Origin: Oscillospiraceae bacterium | Lineage (GTDB): Bacteria; Bacillota; Clostridia; Oscillospirales; Oscillospiraceae | Reading direction: 5' to 3' | Assembly: GCA_017430455.1 (NCBI GenBank) | Contig: JAFRMX010000008.1 | Location: forward strand, 117,333-181,332 | DNA length: 64,000 bases | Shown here: positions 52,965-63,888 of the stretch, one piece after another | Position numbering within the stretch: the first letter of the stretch is position 1 | How the letters are laid out: every line of letters begins with the position of its first letter | Made by a program: the position numbers and the translations under genes | The notes under the pieces: model-generated | The model's database searches: none | What the model saw: the letters and a program-made list of their open reading frames with translations, nothing else | Told to the model about the DNA's origin: nothing

Positions 52965-52980
52965 CTGCGCCATGGATAAG
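52948..52980. promoter_or_regulatory. 11-bp perfect inverted repeat around the uvrB -10 box
   Basis: CTTATCCATGG (52948-52958) and CCATGGATAAG (52970-52980) are exact reverse complements; the -10 box lies in the 11-base gap and the start ATG in the right arm. A repressor site is plausible, though it does not match the LexA consensus of Bacillota. Confidence 0.55.
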
Positions 52981-54936
52981 TTTGTTCTTCATTCGGATTA
53001 CAAAGCCACCGGAGACCAGCCGCGGGCGATCGAGGCCCTGGTAAACGGCCTGAACAACGGTCTTGACGAACAGGTCCTGCTCGGAGTGACCGGTTCGGGC
53101 AAGACCTTTACGATGGCTAACGTCATCGAAAGGATAAACAGGCCGACTCTGGTCCTTGCACACAACAAGACTCTGGCGGCCCAGCTCTGCAGCGAGTTCA
53201 AGGAGTTCTTTCCGGAGAACGCCGTGGAGTACTTTGTGTCATACTACGACTACTACCAGCCCGAGGCCTATATTCCGCACACCGATACCTTTATAGAGAA
53301 GGACTGTTCCATAAACGATGAGATCGAGCGACTTCGCCACAGCGCGACCTCAAGCCTTTTCGAGAGGAGAGACGTGATAGTTGTGGCCTCGGTCTCCTGC
53401 ATTTACGGTCTGGGAGACCCTATAGACTATGTCAATATGGTCCTTTCGTTCAGGACGGGCCGCGAGATGAAATTCGACGAGGTCCTCAGAAAGCTCACGG
53501 AGATCAGATACAACCGCAACGATATGGTCCTCGAGAGGAACAATTTCCGCGTCAGGGGCGATACATTGGAGATCTTTCCGGCTTACTCCTACAATACCGC
53601 GTACAGAATAGAGTTTTTCGGAGACGAGGTCGACCGGATCTCGGAGATAAATCCGCTTACGGGAAACGTGAACACCTATATCACGCACTGCGCAATCTAC
53701 CCCGCGAGCCATTATGTGACTACAAAGGAAAAGCTCGAGAGGGCTATCGTCAAGATCCGCGAGGAGTGCGACGAGCGCGAGGAATATTTCAAAAAGAACA
53801 ACAAGCTCATAGAGGCCCAGCGCATACGGCAGCGCACTGAATACGACATAGAAATGATCCGGGAGCTCGGATACTGCAGCGGGATAGAGAACTATTCCAG
53901 AGTGATATCCGACAGAGAGCCGGGTTCGCCGCCGATGACGCTCATAGACTATTTCCCGAAGGACTTCCTCCTCTTTATCGACGAGAGCCATGTAACGCTG
54001 CCCCAGCTCCACGCCATGTACAACGGAGACAGGGCCAGAAAGGACTCACTCGTAGAGTTCGGCTTCCGCCTTCCTTCGGCCTACGACAACAGGCCGCTGA
54101 AATTTGACGAGTTTACCCGGAGAATACACCAGAGGATATATGTCTCGGCCACGCCGGGAGAATACGAGAGGAGCAGGGCGGGCCAGATCGCGGAGCAGCT
54201 CATCCGGCCTACAGGGCTTCTGGACCCGGAGATATTCGTCAGACCCACGGAAAACCAGATAGACGATCTGATCAACGAGCTCAGCGAATGTATAGGAAAA
54301 GGCCACAGAGCACTCGTCACCACTCTTACGAAAAAGATGGCCGAGGACCTGAGCGCTTATCTGGTAAACGTCGGTATCAGGTGTCGCTACATGCACCACG
54401 ATATCGGAGCCGTTGAGCGCATGGAGATAGTCAGGGACTTGAGACTCGGAGAATTTGATGTTATTGTGGGGATAAATCTCCTTAGAGAGGGCCTTGATAT
54501 ACCTGAAGTGGGGCTTGTAGCCATTATGGACGCCGATAAAGAGGGCTTTTTGAGAAGCGAGACTTCTCTGATACAGACTGTCGGAAGAGCGGCAAGAAAC
54601 GCGGACAGCAAGGTGCTCATGTACGGAGATACGATTACTCCGTCAATGAGAAACTGCATTGATGAGACATCGCGGCGACGCAAGATCCAGCAGGAGTACA
54701 ACAAAGAGCACGGGATCACGCCCAGGACCATCACCAAGGATATACGCGAGCTTCTTGAGATCTCCGCCAAGACCCCTGATATCAAAAACAGCCGCGGTAT
54801 ACGGATGACCGAGAACGAAAAGAAGAAGGTCATCGATCAGCTTGAGAAACAGATGAAGCAGGCCGCAGCTATGCTTGAATTCGAGATCGCCGCCCAGTAC
54901 AGAGACGAGATAATTCGTCTGAAGGGAAAGCCGTGA
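52972..54936 (+). CDS. uvrB: UvrABC excinuclease subunit B
   Basis: 654 aa from ATG 52972; [23 protein letters not shown] aligns with the usual UvrB start. There is no ribosome binding site upstream. Walker A GVTGSGKT, the beta-hairpin region [21 protein letters not shown], DEFxH-type box [11 protein letters not shown], motif [14 protein letters not shown] and QTVGRAARN are intact, and the C-terminal UVR domain (about 620-654) binds UvrC. It checks DNA damage handed over by UvrA. uvrA lies 3 kb downstream rather than directly after it. Confidence 0.97.
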   Translation: MDKFVLHSDYKATGDQPRAIEALVNGLNNGLDEQVLLGVTGSGKTFTMANVIERINRPTLVLAHNKTLAAQLCSEFKEFFPENAVEYFVSYYDYYQPEAYIPHTDTFIEKDCSINDEIERLRHSATSSLFERRDVIVVASVSCIYGLGDPIDYVNMVLSFRTGREMKFDEVLRKLTEIRYNRNDMVLERNNFRVRGDTLEIFPAYSYNTAYRIEFFGDEVDRISEINPLTGNVNTYITHCAIYPASHYVTTKEKLERAIVKIREECDEREEYFKKNNKLIEAQRIRQRTEYDIEMIRELGYCSGIENYSRVISDREPGSPPMTLIDYFPKDFLLFIDESHVTLPQLHAMYNGDRARKDSLVEFGFRLPSAYDNRPLKFDEFTRRIHQRIYVSATPGEYERSRAGQIAEQLIRPTGLLDPEIFVRPTENQIDDLINELSECIGKGHRALVTTLTKKMAEDLSAYLVNVGIRCRYMHHDIGAVERMEIVRDLRLGEFDVIVGINLLREGLDIPEVGLVAIMDADKEGFLRSETSLIQTVGRAARNADSKVLMYGDTITPSMRNCIDETSRRRKIQQEYNKEHGITPRTITKDIRELLEISAKTPDIKNSRGIRMTENEKKKVIDQLEKQMKQAAAMLEFEIAAQYRDEIIRLKGKP

Positions 54937-55265
54937 CGGAACGGATCGAAATTAAAGAAGAAGGCCGTACGGTCTGTTACTGCGACTACTATACTGTCCT
55001 TGACGAGCTCGAGATCGTCTATATTAAGACCGGGACGGAGTACAGAAACAGGGGATACGCGACAAGGCTCATGAAAGAGCTCATCTCGCTCTGCCGTGAA
55101 AAGGACATCCGGTTCATAAGGCTCGAGGTCAGGGAATCGAACGCTCCCGCGCTCGGCCTTTACGGGAAATTCGGTTTTGTCCCTGTCGGGAGAAGAAAAA
55201 ACTATTATACGGATCCCAAAGAAGACGCGATACTTATGGATCTTGAAATAAAAAAAGAGGCTTAA
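54933..55265 (+). CDS. GNAT family N-acetyltransferase (RimI-like)
   Basis: 110 aa from GTG 54933 overlapping the uvrB stop codon (GTGA). The acetyl-CoA loop is [17 protein letters not shown], and [29 protein letters not shown] is the typical C-terminal half. The length is short compared with RimI (about 150), since the N-terminal strand region is reduced. It lies three bases ahead of tsaD, and in many Bacillota rimI and tsaD are neighbours, so a RimI-like role on ribosomal protein S18 is possible. Confidence 0.85.
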   Translation: MTERIEIKEEGRTVCYCDYYTVLDELEIVYIKTGTEYRNRGYATRLMKELISLCREKDIRFIRLEVRESNAPALGLYGKFGFVPVGRRKNYYTDPKEDAILMDLEIKKEA

Positions 55266-55268
55266 TTT

Positions 55269-56291
55269 ATGCTTATTCTTGCTTTTGAATCTTCATGCGA
55301 CGAGACCGCTGTCGCGCTCGTAGAGGACGGAAGAAAAATAATATCGAACCAGGTCTTTTCGCAGGCGGATCTCCACGCCGTATACGGCGGAGTAGTGCCG
55401 GAGATAGCTTCAAGGTGCCATGTGGAGGCCATCTCGATCCTCACCGAAAAGTGCTTAAATGAGGCAGGGATCGACAAGAAGGACATAGACGCCGTCGCGG
55501 TAACATACGCGCCGGGGCTCATAGGAGCTCTTCTCGTAGGAGTCAATTTTGCCAAATCCTTCGCGTGGGTGCTCGGAGTTCCGATAATTCCCGTGCATCA
55601 TATAAAGGGGCATATCGCGGCAAATTATCTCGCATTCCCCGAGCTGGAGCCGCCTTTCCTCTGCCTTTCGATCTCAGGCGGGAACTCGCTGCTTGTCAAT
55701 GTCAAGAGCTATACGGATATGGAGATACTCGGCTCATCGCGAGACGACGCGGCGGGCGAGTGTTTCGACAAAACGGCGCGCGTACTCGGGCTTCCTTATC
55801 CGGGCGGAAAGCACGTCCAGGCGCTCGCAGAGGGCGGTGACAAAAACAAATATGTCTTCCCGATAGGAAATATAGCGGGCTCTCCCTACGATATGAGTTT
55901 CTCCGGCCTTAAGACAGCTGTTATAAACCTTGTCCACAACGCCGAACAGAAGGGGGAAGAGATAGACAGAGCCTCGCTTGCCGCCTCCTTTACGAAGGCT
56001 GTGAGCGACAGCCTTGTTCCCAGGACAATGATGGCCGCTGAGGAGCTGGGATATAAAAAGATCGCAGTGGCGGGAGGCGTTGCCGCGAACAAAGATATAA
56101 GGCAGGATTTCAGGGAGCAGTGCGACAGGCGCGGCATAGAGCTGTTCATTCCTCCGATGAACCTCTGCGGAGACAACGCCGCGATGATAGGAGCACAGGC
56201 CTATTACGAGTACCTGGCCGGCAATACGGCAGATATAGACCTCAACGCTTATGCCAGCCTCGATCTGGACTCTGATGGAGCTTTCAGATGA
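55269..56291 (+). CDS. tsaD: tRNA N6-adenosine threonylcarbamoyltransferase
   Basis: 340 aa. LAFESSCDETAVALVEDGR opens the ASKHA fold, VVPEIASRCHVEAI and HHIKGH supply metal-binding His residues, and SLSISGGNSLLV is the phosphate loop. It transfers the threonylcarbamoyl group made by TsaC (here in the fusion protein) to A37 of tRNA, with TsaB and TsaE, which are not in this window. Its end overlaps radC by four bases. Confidence 0.97.
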   Translation: MLILAFESSCDETAVALVEDGRKIISNQVFSQADLHAVYGGVVPEIASRCHVEAISILTEKCLNEAGIDKKDIDAVAVTYAPGLIGALLVGVNFAKSFAWVLGVPIIPVHHIKGHIAANYLAFPELEPPFLCLSISGGNSLLVNVKSYTDMEILGSSRDDAAGECFDKTARVLGLPYPGGKHVQALAEGGDKNKYVFPIGNIAGSPYDMSFSGLKTAVINLVHNAEQKGEEIDRASLAASFTKAVSDSLVPRTMMAAEELGYKKIAVAGGVAANKDIRQDFREQCDRRGIELFIPPMNLCGDNAAMIGAQAYYEYLAGNTADIDLNAYASLDLDSDGAFR

Positions 56292-56977
56292 GCCGTGACA
56301 ATATCCACTCCGGTCACAGAGAGAGAGTGAGGCAGGATTATATCAGAGGCGGGCTCGAGGGCTTTTCGGATATCAAGATACTTGAGTTTCTGCTCCATTT
56401 CAAAAGCCCCTACAATGATACGAATCCTCTTGCACATAAGCTCAAGGACCGCTTCGGATCTCTCGACGGGGTCTTGAGCGCGGACTACGAGGAGCTCATG
56501 TCCGTTGAGGGAATGGATAAGAATTCCGCTATCCTGATCTCCTCGGTCATGCAGGTCTCGGACAGATATTTCAGATCCGTAGAAAACAAAAAGGGAAGGA
56601 AGCTCTCCAATACCGAAGAGGCGGGAAAGTATTTCACGGAGCTGTTCAAAAGGCTCAGCAGCGAGAGATTTATCGTCGTCTGTCTCGACACGACCAATAC
56701 TGTCGTAAGATCCAGGTTTGTCTCGAGCGGGACCAACGAGAGCGTTGAGATAAGCATAAGGAAAATAGCGGAGACAGTCTTGAAGCTGAACTGTTCCTCA
56801 ATAATGATAGGCCATAATCACCCTGACGGAGATCTTGAACCATCTGAGGCGGACATCAGGTCCACGAGAGAGATCTCCGGCGCTTTAATGCCTCTCGGGA
56901 TAAGAGTTCTCGACCATATCATCGTTTCCGGAGATATGTTTTTCAGCTTTCTGGACCACGATATTTCGATCGTTTAG
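56288..56977 (+). CDS. radC: RadC-family JAB1/MPN domain protein
   Basis: 229 aa. Helix-hairpin-helix region at the N-terminus (about 50-75, LMSVEGMDKNSAILI) and a JAB metallopeptidase-like C-terminal domain (about 100-225) with HNHPDGDLEPSEADI, the metal-binding HxH...D motif. RadC proteins were named for repair, but their function is not settled. It overlaps tsaD by four bases. Confidence 0.93.
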   Translation: MSRDNIHSGHRERVRQDYIRGGLEGFSDIKILEFLLHFKSPYNDTNPLAHKLKDRFGSLDGVLSADYEELMSVEGMDKNSAILISSVMQVSDRYFRSVENKKGRKLSNTEEAGKYFTELFKRLSSERFIVVCLDTTNTVVRSRFVSSGTNESVEISIRKIAETVLKLNCSSIMIGHNHPDGDLEPSEADIRSTREISGALMPLGIRVLDHIIVSGDMFFSFLDHDISIV

Positions 56978-56993
56978 AAGTATCCCTTTTTGC

Positions 56994-57022
56994 TTGACAC
57001 TTATGGTGCTCCGTGTTACAAT
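56994..57022 (+). promoter_or_regulatory. Promoter of tRNA-Thr
   Basis: TTGACA (56994-56999), a 17-base spacer and TACAAT (57017-57022); predicted start a few bases before the tRNA. Confidence 0.8.
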
Positions 57023-57032
57023 ACCCAAGCTC

Positions 57033-57108
57033 GCTACTGTAGCTCAGCCGGTAGAGCAGCTGATTCGTAATCAGCAGGTCAGGAGTTCGAGTCTCCTCAG
57101 TAGCTCCA
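57033..57108 (+). tRNA. tRNA-Thr (anticodon CGT)
   Basis: Acceptor GCTACTG pairs with CAGTAGC, D arm AGCTCAGC, anticodon stem CTGAT/ATCAG with loop TCGTA context and anticodon CGT, T arm GGAGTTCGAGTCTCC, then discriminator T and encoded CCA. It decodes ACG. Confidence 0.97.
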
Positions 57109-57110
57109 GG

Positions 57111-57144
57111 AAAAATGCTCTTCTTGTTATTGAAGAGCATTTTT
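57111..57144 (+). terminator. Terminator after tRNA-Thr
   Basis: A 13-bp stem, AAAAATGCTCTTC with GAAGAGCATTTTT, around an eight-base loop. Confidence 0.88.
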
Positions 57145-57212
57145 CATAAAAAAGATATAAAGTTTTGTTGTCAGTAAACCTTATGTGTGCAGTATTGAGG
57201 GAGAATACGGCC

Positions 57213-57791
57213 ATGGCAAACACCAAGGATCAGCTCGCGGCGGCGCTTAAAAAGATGCTCGCAGTCAAACCGATCGAGCGGATAACCATCCGCGATATCG
57301 TCGAGATATGCGGAGTCAACAGGCAGACCTTCTATTACCATTTCGAGGATGTTTACGATCTGCTCGAATACGTCTTCGAGTCCGACGCGGAGAAATATCT
57401 GCCCAAAGTCATCGTGTATGACCGCTGGAAAGAGGACGTCGCATATTACTTCAGATACCTGTACGACAACAGGGATTTCGCGATCAGTCTCTACCATTCG
57501 AACAGCCGCGACTATCTTCTGAAATACTACCACGACAAGCTGAAGTTCTGTGTGGAATCCTTCGCTAAGATCGTATCCAGAAATATGGTTATTGAGAAGG
57601 GCGATTTTGATTTTGTCGTCGAGCTCTACACGAACATCGTTGTCGGGATCATATCCCAGTGGCTCGGAGGCGGAATGGCGATTCCGGACTGGTTTACGAC
57701 GGACAGATGCATGGAGATCATGAACAACAGCGTTGAGAACCTGCTGATGAGATTCGACAGGTCGGAAAGGCAACACAGCGAAAGGCTTTAA
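57213..57791 (+). CDS. TetR/AcrR-family transcriptional regulator
   Basis: 192 aa from ATG 57213; GGGAG is 10 bases upstream, and the frame runs on upstream without a better site. The N-terminal helix-turn-helix is ITIRDIVEICGVNRQTFYYHFEDVYDLLEYVF (about 25-57), typical of the DhaS-like branch with 'TFYYHF'. The C-terminal helical part (about 65-185, WKEDVAYYFRYLYDNRDF, LYTNIVVGIISQWLGGGM) is the ligand-binding and dimer domain. It lies three bases before uvrA; whether it controls it is unknown. Confidence 0.9.
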   Translation: MANTKDQLAAALKKMLAVKPIERITIRDIVEICGVNRQTFYYHFEDVYDLLEYVFESDAEKYLPKVIVYDRWKEDVAYYFRYLYDNRDFAISLYHSNSRDYLLKYYHDKLKFCVESFAKIVSRNMVIEKGDFDFVVELYTNIVVGIISQWLGGGMAIPDWFTTDRCMEIMNNSVENLLMRFDRSERQHSERL

Positions 57792-57794
57792 CTG

Positions 57795-60617
57795 ATGCCT
57801 AAATACATTGTGATCAAGGGCGCGAGAGCAAACAATCTCAAGAATATAGACGTAAAGATCCCCAAGGATCAGTTTACGGTCATAACGGGACTTTCCGGCA
57901 GCGGAAAGTCCAGCCTTGCGTTTGATACGGTTTTTGCCGAGGGCCAGCGCAGATACATAGAAAGCCTGAGCTCCTACGCGAGGATGTTTCTCGGGCAGAT
58001 GGAGAAGCCCGACGTTGATTTTATCGAGGGACTTTCCCCGGCAATATCCATAGATCAGAAGACATCCTCCAAAAATCCCAGGTCCACCGTGGGTACTGTC
58101 ACGGAGATATATGACTACGCGAGGCTCCTCTGGGCCAATATCGGCAGACCGCACTGCCCAAAATGCGGAAAGCCTATAGATCGCCAGAGCGTGGACCAGA
58201 TAACTGACAGTATTATGTCTCTTCCCGCTGGTACAAGGATCCAGATACTTGCTCCCGTAATAAGGTCCAAAAAAGGCGAGTATCTGAAGCTCTTCGAGAA
58301 CGCCAGAAAGAGCGGTTATGTCAGGGCGAGGGTGGACGGAATAATCTACGACCTGTCCGAGACGATCTCGCTCGACAAGAACCGGAAACATACGATAGAA
58401 CTTGTTATCGACCGTATCGCGATAAAGGAAGATATAAGAAGGCGTCTGACAGACAGTGTCGAGACGGCACTTAAGCAGGCTGACGGGCTCGTCTCGGTCC
58501 TTGTTCAGGATACGGGCGAGGAGCTCAATTACTCGCAGAATTTCGCCTGTGACGACTGCGGGATTTCTTTTCCTGAGTTTACCTCCCGCATGTTCTCCTT
58601 CAACAACCCCTACGGAGCCTGCAAAAAATGCTCAGGGCTCGGTATTCAGATGCTCATAGATCCGGATCTTATAATCCCGGACAAAAACCTCAGCATAAAC
58701 GACGGCGCGATCGCGGCTTCCGGCTGGAACACGCCGAACGACAATTCCATCGCCAAGATATACTTCGACGCGCTGGCGGAAAAATACAGATTCTCGCTCG
58801 ATACGCCGGTTTCCGAGCTTTCTGACGAAGCGATCGGCAAGATCCTTTACGGAACGGGCAGCGAGCCGATACTACTCAACATCCCTGTAAAACTCGGCCT
58901 GAGCTCCATAGACAAGAGCTTCGAGGGGATCATTCCGAATCTTGAGCGGCGCTACAGGGAGACCAAGAGCGATTCGATCAAGGCAGACATAGAGGCCTGT
59001 ATGACACAGAGCCCCTGCCCGGTCTGCGGCGGAAGAAGACTCAACGAGTTCTCTCTGGCAGTCACCGTCGGAGGCCTGAATATCAGTGAGTTCTCGGACC
59101 TGAGCGTCAGCGACGCTCTCAGGTTTATATCTTCTCTGGAGCTTACGGATAAAGAGCAGTTCATCGCGAGAACGATAATAAAAGAAATAAAAGCCAGACT
59201 CAGCTTTCTTTTGAATGTAGGTCTGGAATACCTGACTCTGTCCAGAGCTTCGGCTACGCTCTCCGGCGGCGAGAGCCAGAGGATAAGGCTCGCCTCGCAG
59301 ATAGGAAGCGGTCTCACCGGAGTCCTGTACATACTCGACGAACCCTCGATCGGGCTTCACCAGAGAGACAACGAAAAGCTCATAAACGCGCTCAAAAACC
59401 TCAGAGATCTGGGAAATACTCTGATCGTGGTCGAACACGACGAGGAGACGATGCTCGCCTCGGACTATATAATAGACATGGGCCCCGGCGCCGGCAACAA
59501 CGGAGGAGAAGTCATATACCAGGGGCCGCTGGAAGGCCTCAGGAACTGCGCCGATTCACTCACCGGGCGCTATTTAAGCCGTGAGCTCGAGATCCCCGTT
59601 CCGGAAACAAGACGCAAAGGAAACGGAAAAAAGATAACGGTATTCGGCGCCTCCCAGAACAACCTTAAAAACATAGACGTGAGCTTTCCGCTCGGAAAGT
59701 TCGTCTGTGTGACAGGAGTCTCCGGCAGCGGAAAGTCCTCTCTCGTAAACGACATCCTCTACAACTACCTGGCAGCCGTTAAGAACAGGGCAAAGACCAA
59801 GGCCGGAAAGTTTAAGAAGATAGACGGTCTCAAGTACATAGACAAGGTCATCCAGCTGGATCAGAGCCCGATAGGCAGAACGCCGCGCTCGAATCCCGCG
59901 ACTTATACGGGCGTATTCTCGGATATCCGCGATCTCTTTGCGGAGACGAAAGAGGCAAAGATCCGGGGCTACGGGCCGGGCCGCTTCTCCTTCAACGTAA
60001 AGGGCGGAAGATGCGAGTCCTGCCAGGGCGACGGAATAGTAAGGATACAGATGCACTTCATGCCCGACGTGTATGTGCCCTGTGACGTCTGCAACGGCAA
60101 GCGCTACAACCGCGAGACATTAGAGGTCAGATACAAGGGAAAGAACATAAATGAAGTCCTCGAGATGACAGTCGACGAGGCAGTGGACTTTTTCGCGAAC
60201 CAGCCGAAGATCTTGAGAAAGATTAAGACCCTCCAGGAGGTCGGACTCGGATATATCAAGCTCGGGCAGCCAAGCACCACGCTCTCGGGCGGCGAAGCCC
60301 AGAGGATCAAGCTCGCCTTCGAGCTCAACAAGGTCAGCACGGGCTCGACCCTGTATCTGCTCGACGAACCTACCACAGGGCTTCATTTTGACGATATAAA
60401 GAAGCTGATCGCAATCCTCGAAAGACTTGTCGACAGCGGAAACTCCATAATCGTCATCGAGCACAATATGGACGTTATCAAATCTGCAGACTGGATAATA
60501 GATCTAGGCCCTGACGGGGGTGACAACGGAGGGACTCTGGTATTTGAGGGAACTCCTGAGGAATGCTGCAGATGTGAGGGAAGCCGTACCGGAGAATTTC
60601 TCAAAAGATGGATCTGA
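57795..60617 (+). CDS. uvrA: UvrABC excinuclease subunit A
   Basis: 940 aa, the usual length. Two ABC ATPase modules: Walker [11 protein letters not shown] and [10 protein letters not shown], signature LSGGESQRI and LSGGEAQRI, and Walker [11 protein letters not shown] and [10 protein letters not shown]. Zinc-binding modules are [11 protein letters not shown]...CKKC and [10 protein letters not shown]...CDVC. It scans DNA for damage and loads UvrB. The start lies three bases after the TetR gene and the end overlaps recD2 by 10 bases. Confidence 0.98.
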   Translation: MPKYIVIKGARANNLKNIDVKIPKDQFTVITGLSGSGKSSLAFDTVFAEGQRRYIESLSSYARMFLGQMEKPDVDFIEGLSPAISIDQKTSSKNPRSTVGTVTEIYDYARLLWANIGRPHCPKCGKPIDRQSVDQITDSIMSLPAGTRIQILAPVIRSKKGEYLKLFENARKSGYVRARVDGIIYDLSETISLDKNRKHTIELVIDRIAIKEDIRRRLTDSVETALKQADGLVSVLVQDTGEELNYSQNFACDDCGISFPEFTSRMFSFNNPYGACKKCSGLGIQMLIDPDLIIPDKNLSINDGAIAASGWNTPNDNSIAKIYFDALAEKYRFSLDTPVSELSDEAIGKILYGTGSEPILLNIPVKLGLSSIDKSFEGIIPNLERRYRETKSDSIKADIEACMTQSPCPVCGGRRLNEFSLAVTVGGLNISEFSDLSVSDALRFISSLELTDKEQFIARTIIKEIKARLSFLLNVGLEYLTLSRASATLSGGESQRIRLASQIGSGLTGVLYILDEPSIGLHQRDNEKLINALKNLRDLGNTLIVVEHDEETMLASDYIIDMGPGAGNNGGEVIYQGPLEGLRNCADSLTGRYLSRELEIPVPETRRKGNGKKITVFGASQNNLKNIDVSFPLGKFVCVTGVSGSGKSSLVNDILYNYLAAVKNRAKTKAGKFKKIDGLKYIDKVIQLDQSPIGRTPRSNPATYTGVFSDIRDLFAETKEAKIRGYGPGRFSFNVKGGRCESCQGDGIVRIQMHFMPDVYVPCDVCNGKRYNRETLEVRYKGKNINEVLEMTVDEAVDFFANQPKILRKIKTLQEVGLGYIKLGQPSTTLSGGEAQRIKLAFELNKVSTGSTLYLLDEPTTGLHFDDIKKLIAILERLVDSGNSIIVIEHNMDVIKSADWIIDLGPDGGDNGGTLVFEGTPEECCRCEGSRTGEFLKRWI

Positions 60618-62842
60618 GCAACGAATTTCCCGGATATTTTGATGAAAACGAAGTAACAGGACTTGTTACCGACATAATATTTTCAAACCCCATAAACGGT
60701 TATACCGTCGCGAAGATAAGCGACGAAAACGGGGTCACTGTCACCGTGACCGGAATCATGCCTTACCTGAGCTGCGGCGAATCGCTGATAGCTTCGGGCT
60801 CTTATGAAGACAATTCCAGGTTCGGAAAGCAGTTCAATATCGAAAAATGCGACAGATATCTTCCGGACACGACGGAGGATATCTTCCTTTTTCTGTCGAC
60901 AGGCTCGGTAAAGGGGATAGGTCCCGTGATTGCGGGGCTCATTCTCGAGCGCTTCGGGGAAAACGCTCTCGCAGTCATGGCTGAGGACCCCGCGCGGCTT
61001 TCCGAGATCAAAGGGATAAGCCGGGATTCGGCTAAGCTTCTGAGCAGGAGCTACAGAGAGTTCCTCTCTGTCCGTGAACTCTGTCTCTTCCTCTCACGCT
61101 ATGACGCGGATATATCTCTTGCCATGCCGCTGTTTAAAGAGTACGGGGAGGACGCGGAGAGTATTTTAAATGAGGATCCGTATATTCTTACTTCGCCTCT
61201 AATCGGAGGAAAATTCTCTGAAGCGGACAGTATAGCTTCGGCTCTGGGCTTCTCACCGGATTCAGACAATCGCGTGAAAGCGGCCGTACTCTATGAGCTG
61301 TCATACAACACCAATTTCGGGCACTGCTTCATCCCTTACGAGAAGCTTGTCGGACTTTCCATGGGCTTCCTCGGCTTTGAGGATGAGAGCGGGCTCATAG
61401 AGAGAAACATAGACGAGCTCTCGGAGGAAGGGAAGCTCGTGCGCCTGAGCTATTCGGACTACGACGTCTGCTATCTGCCGGATCTGATCGAGGCCGAGAG
61501 ATACTGCGCGGCCAAAGTCAGAGAGATGTCCCGCAAAGCCCCGAGCCGCACGGATACCTCAAAGCATGTTGAAAACTTCGCCTCTCTCTACGGCATAGAA
61601 CTCAACAGCGATCAGAAAAAAGCGGCGGAGGTCGCGATAAACAGCCGGATATCCGTTATAACGGGAGGTCCTGGAACAGGGAAGACCCTGATAATCCGAC
61701 TGATACTGTCGATTGGCCGTATACTCGGAAAGACAGTTCTTGCAGCCGCGCCCACCGGAAGAGCGGCGAAAAGGATAACCGAGCTCTGCTCGGCCGAGGC
61801 CTCTACCATACACAGGCTTCTGGGAGCTCAGTTTTCAGAGAACAGTCTCTCGACTGTATTTTCAAAAAATGAGGAGGAGCCGCTCGACTGCGATATTCTC
61901 ATAGTCGACGAGGCCTCCATGATAGATATCAGGCTCTTTGAAGCGCTTCTGAAAGCCCTGCCCGAGAAGGCCTCCCTTGTAATAATAGGCGACTCGGACC
62001 AGCTGCCCTCCGTCGGCCCGGGAGATGTCCTCAGAGGACTAATCGATTCAGGCGCTGTAGAGACTGTAAAGCTCACGAAGATATACCGGCAGAGCGAATC
62101 GAGCAATATAGTGAGCTTTGCCCATATGATAAACGGGGATGAAGTTCCTCCGCTTTCTTTAAATGAGAAGGGCTTCTACAGGATCCAAAGCTATAATCCG
62201 GAGCTCATAGCCCAGACAGTGACAGATCTGTACATGAGAAGGCTTCCGGTGAACATGAAGATCCCTCCCGAGGATATACAGGTCCTGCTCACGACGAGAA
62301 TAGGCACTTTAGGCACCGTCAGTCTGAACGCGCGGCTCCAGGAGGCATTGAATCCCCAGAACGGCGTTAAGAATGAGAGAAAATTCGGGAATGTGACCTT
62401 CCGCGAAGGCGACAAGGTCATGCAGATAAAAAACGATTACCTGCTCGAAACGGAAGATGAAATAACGGGCGAAAAGAGCTATGGAGTTTTCAACGGGGAT
62501 ATAGGCTTCATAAACGGAATTGACAACTCAAACGGTACGGTCTCCGTCAATTTCGACGGAAAAGTTGCCGTATACAAGAGCGAGGCTCTGTTCGAGCTGG
62601 AACACGCCTGGGCGATAACCGTACACAAAGCACAGGGCAGCGAGTACAAGGCCGTCATATTCGCGCCGAGCATGCAGGTAAAGAAGCTCCTCACAAAGAA
62701 GATCCTGTATACCGCGGTCACGAGAGCCGAGGATGTTTTTGTTCTTGTAGCTCAGGACGAGCTGATAAGCGCCATGATAGAGAACAGGAACACCGGGAAG
62801 AGATATACATTCCTGAGATCTAGAATAGTAAACGGAGACTGA
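60608..62842 (+). CDS. recD2: RecD2-type ATP-dependent DNA helicase
   Basis: 744 aa. An N-terminal OB-like region and helix-hairpin-helix repeats ([21 protein letters not shown]) come before the helicase core, as in RecD2. Motif I is [15 protein letters not shown], motif [12 protein letters not shown], motif [19 protein letters not shown], and the C-terminal UvrD-like motif is [19 protein letters not shown] followed by [11 protein letters not shown]. RecD2 unwinds 5' to 3' without RecBC. The start overlaps uvrA by 10 bases, so both are translated together. Confidence 0.93.
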   Translation: MDLSNEFPGYFDENEVTGLVTDIIFSNPINGYTVAKISDENGVTVTVTGIMPYLSCGESLIASGSYEDNSRFGKQFNIEKCDRYLPDTTEDIFLFLSTGSVKGIGPVIAGLILERFGENALAVMAEDPARLSEIKGISRDSAKLLSRSYREFLSVRELCLFLSRYDADISLAMPLFKEYGEDAESILNEDPYILTSPLIGGKFSEADSIASALGFSPDSDNRVKAAVLYELSYNTNFGHCFIPYEKLVGLSMGFLGFEDESGLIERNIDELSEEGKLVRLSYSDYDVCYLPDLIEAERYCAAKVREMSRKAPSRTDTSKHVENFASLYGIELNSDQKKAAEVAINSRISVITGGPGTGKTLIIRLILSIGRILGKTVLAAAPTGRAAKRITELCSAEASTIHRLLGAQFSENSLSTVFSKNEEEPLDCDILIVDEASMIDIRLFEALLKALPEKASLVIIGDSDQLPSVGPGDVLRGLIDSGAVETVKLTKIYRQSESSNIVSFAHMINGDEVPPLSLNEKGFYRIQSYNPELIAQTVTDLYMRRLPVNMKIPPEDIQVLLTTRIGTLGTVSLNARLQEALNPQNGVKNERKFGNVTFREGDKVMQIKNDYLLETEDEITGEKSYGVFNGDIGFINGIDNSNGTVSVNFDGKVAVYKSEALFELEHAWAITVHKAQGSEYKAVIFAPSMQVKKLLTKKILYTAVTRAEDVFVLVAQDELISAMIENRNTGKRYTFLRSRIVNGD

Positions 62843-62846
62843 AGAG

Positions 62847-63479
62847 ATGGATCTGCTGGACCTGATCTATCCGCCCAAATGCATATTCTGCGGCGCTTTG
62901 ATGGAGAAGAAAAAAGGAAAGCTCTGCGTATGCCCTTCGTGCTTAAATGAGCTTCCGCGCACAGAGGACAGGGATATTCCGGTGCTTCAGGGTGTCGAAC
63001 GGGTATTTGTGCCCTTAAAGTATGAGGGCATGGTCCGCTCCTCGCTTCTCGATCTGAAGTTCTCATACAGGAGCGCGAACGCTTCCTCTTACGCGGCTCT
63101 TATAGCGCCCCGGATCAAAAAAGAGGAATTTGACCTTATCACATGTGTTCCCGTCAGCAGAAGTACAAGGCGTAAAAGAGGATTCGACCAGAGTGAGCTG
63201 ATAGCTGAGGAGCTTTCAAGACTCACGGGTGTTCCGTTTTCGAAACTGCTCTTAAAGTGCGCCAGGAACAAAGTTCAGTCCACCCTCAGCACCAGAGAGG
63301 AGAGGCAGGAGAACGTAAAAGGCGTTTTTAAAGCGCGAACAGGTTCCGATCCCAGAGGAAAAAACATTCTTCTCGTTGACGATATCATTACGACGGGAGC
63401 GACCGTATCCGAGTGCGCGGCCGTCCTCAGAAACGCCGGCGCCTCATCCGTCTCCGTCTGCGCCCTCGCCCTGGCCTGA
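62847..63479 (+). CDS. ComF-family phosphoribosyltransferase-like protein
   Basis: 210 aa. A four-Cys zinc finger at the start (CIFCG, CVCPSC) is followed by a phosphoribosyltransferase fold with VPVSRSTRRKRGFDQSELIAEEL and the PRPP loop ILLVDDIITTGAT. ComF proteins act in DNA uptake for competence, but many similar genes occur in non-competent bacteria. It starts four bases after recD2. Confidence 0.93.
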   Translation: MDLLDLIYPPKCIFCGALMEKKKGKLCVCPSCLNELPRTEDRDIPVLQGVERVFVPLKYEGMVRSSLLDLKFSYRSANASSYAALIAPRIKKEEFDLITCVPVSRSTRRKRGFDQSELIAEELSRLTGVPFSKLLLKCARNKVQSTLSTREERQENVKGVFKARTGSDPRGKNILLVDDIITTGATVSECAAVLRNAGASSVSVCALALA

Positions 63480-63555
63480 TATGATCCTGTTCTTTCCGTC
63501 TTCTCCTTTTCGTACGAGAGAAGCCGGCTGCTTCAGCAGACTGATGAGGTGGCCT

Positions 63556-63617
63556 CCCGTCATTGCGCGGATCTGTCATTGCGAGACCGTTCCGCAGATC
63601 GGTCGCGGCAATCCGTC
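63556..63617. repeat. Imperfect inverted repeat, possible interspersed element
   Basis: Within the 409-base gene-free gap 63480-63888, GTCATTGCG occurs twice (about 63559 and 63575) and ATTGCGAGACCG pairs imperfectly with CGGTCGCGGCAAT. This resembles small palindromic interspersed elements with a CATTGCGAG core seen in several bacterial genomes. Only one copy is in this window, so it is tentative. Confidence 0.4.
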
Positions 63618-63675
63618 TTCCCGTCTCCAGTACCGCTAATTCTTGCGTTTTGTTATAAAAAATATAGAAAAAATG

Positions 63676-63722
63676 AAAAAAACAGCCTCGAAATATATAC
63701 CTATGTACTCGAGGCTGTTTTT
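63676..63722. terminator. Terminator after comF
   Basis: AAACAGCCTCGA pairs exactly with TCGAGGCTGTTT around a 17-base AT-rich loop, with A on the left and T on the right. The rest of the gap (63480-63888) shows no other gene. Confidence 0.8.
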
Positions 63723-63888
63723 GGTTGCTTTACAGATTTAAATCGAGGGATTATAATAATAATTTGGAGAAAAGGATCTCCGCCGGAACGCTTTTTTTTT
63801 ATTATATTATCAAAAAAATTGAATTTCCGATTCATTTTTTCGTTTCTGAACCTGTTGCGGGCTCAGGTATTTGTAAGGGTAATTCAAA

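Noticed and set aside
57171..58391. A 406-codon open frame on the minus strand opposite the TetR gene and the start of uvrA.
   Set aside because: It crosses the antisense of two well-defined genes and has no recognised family.
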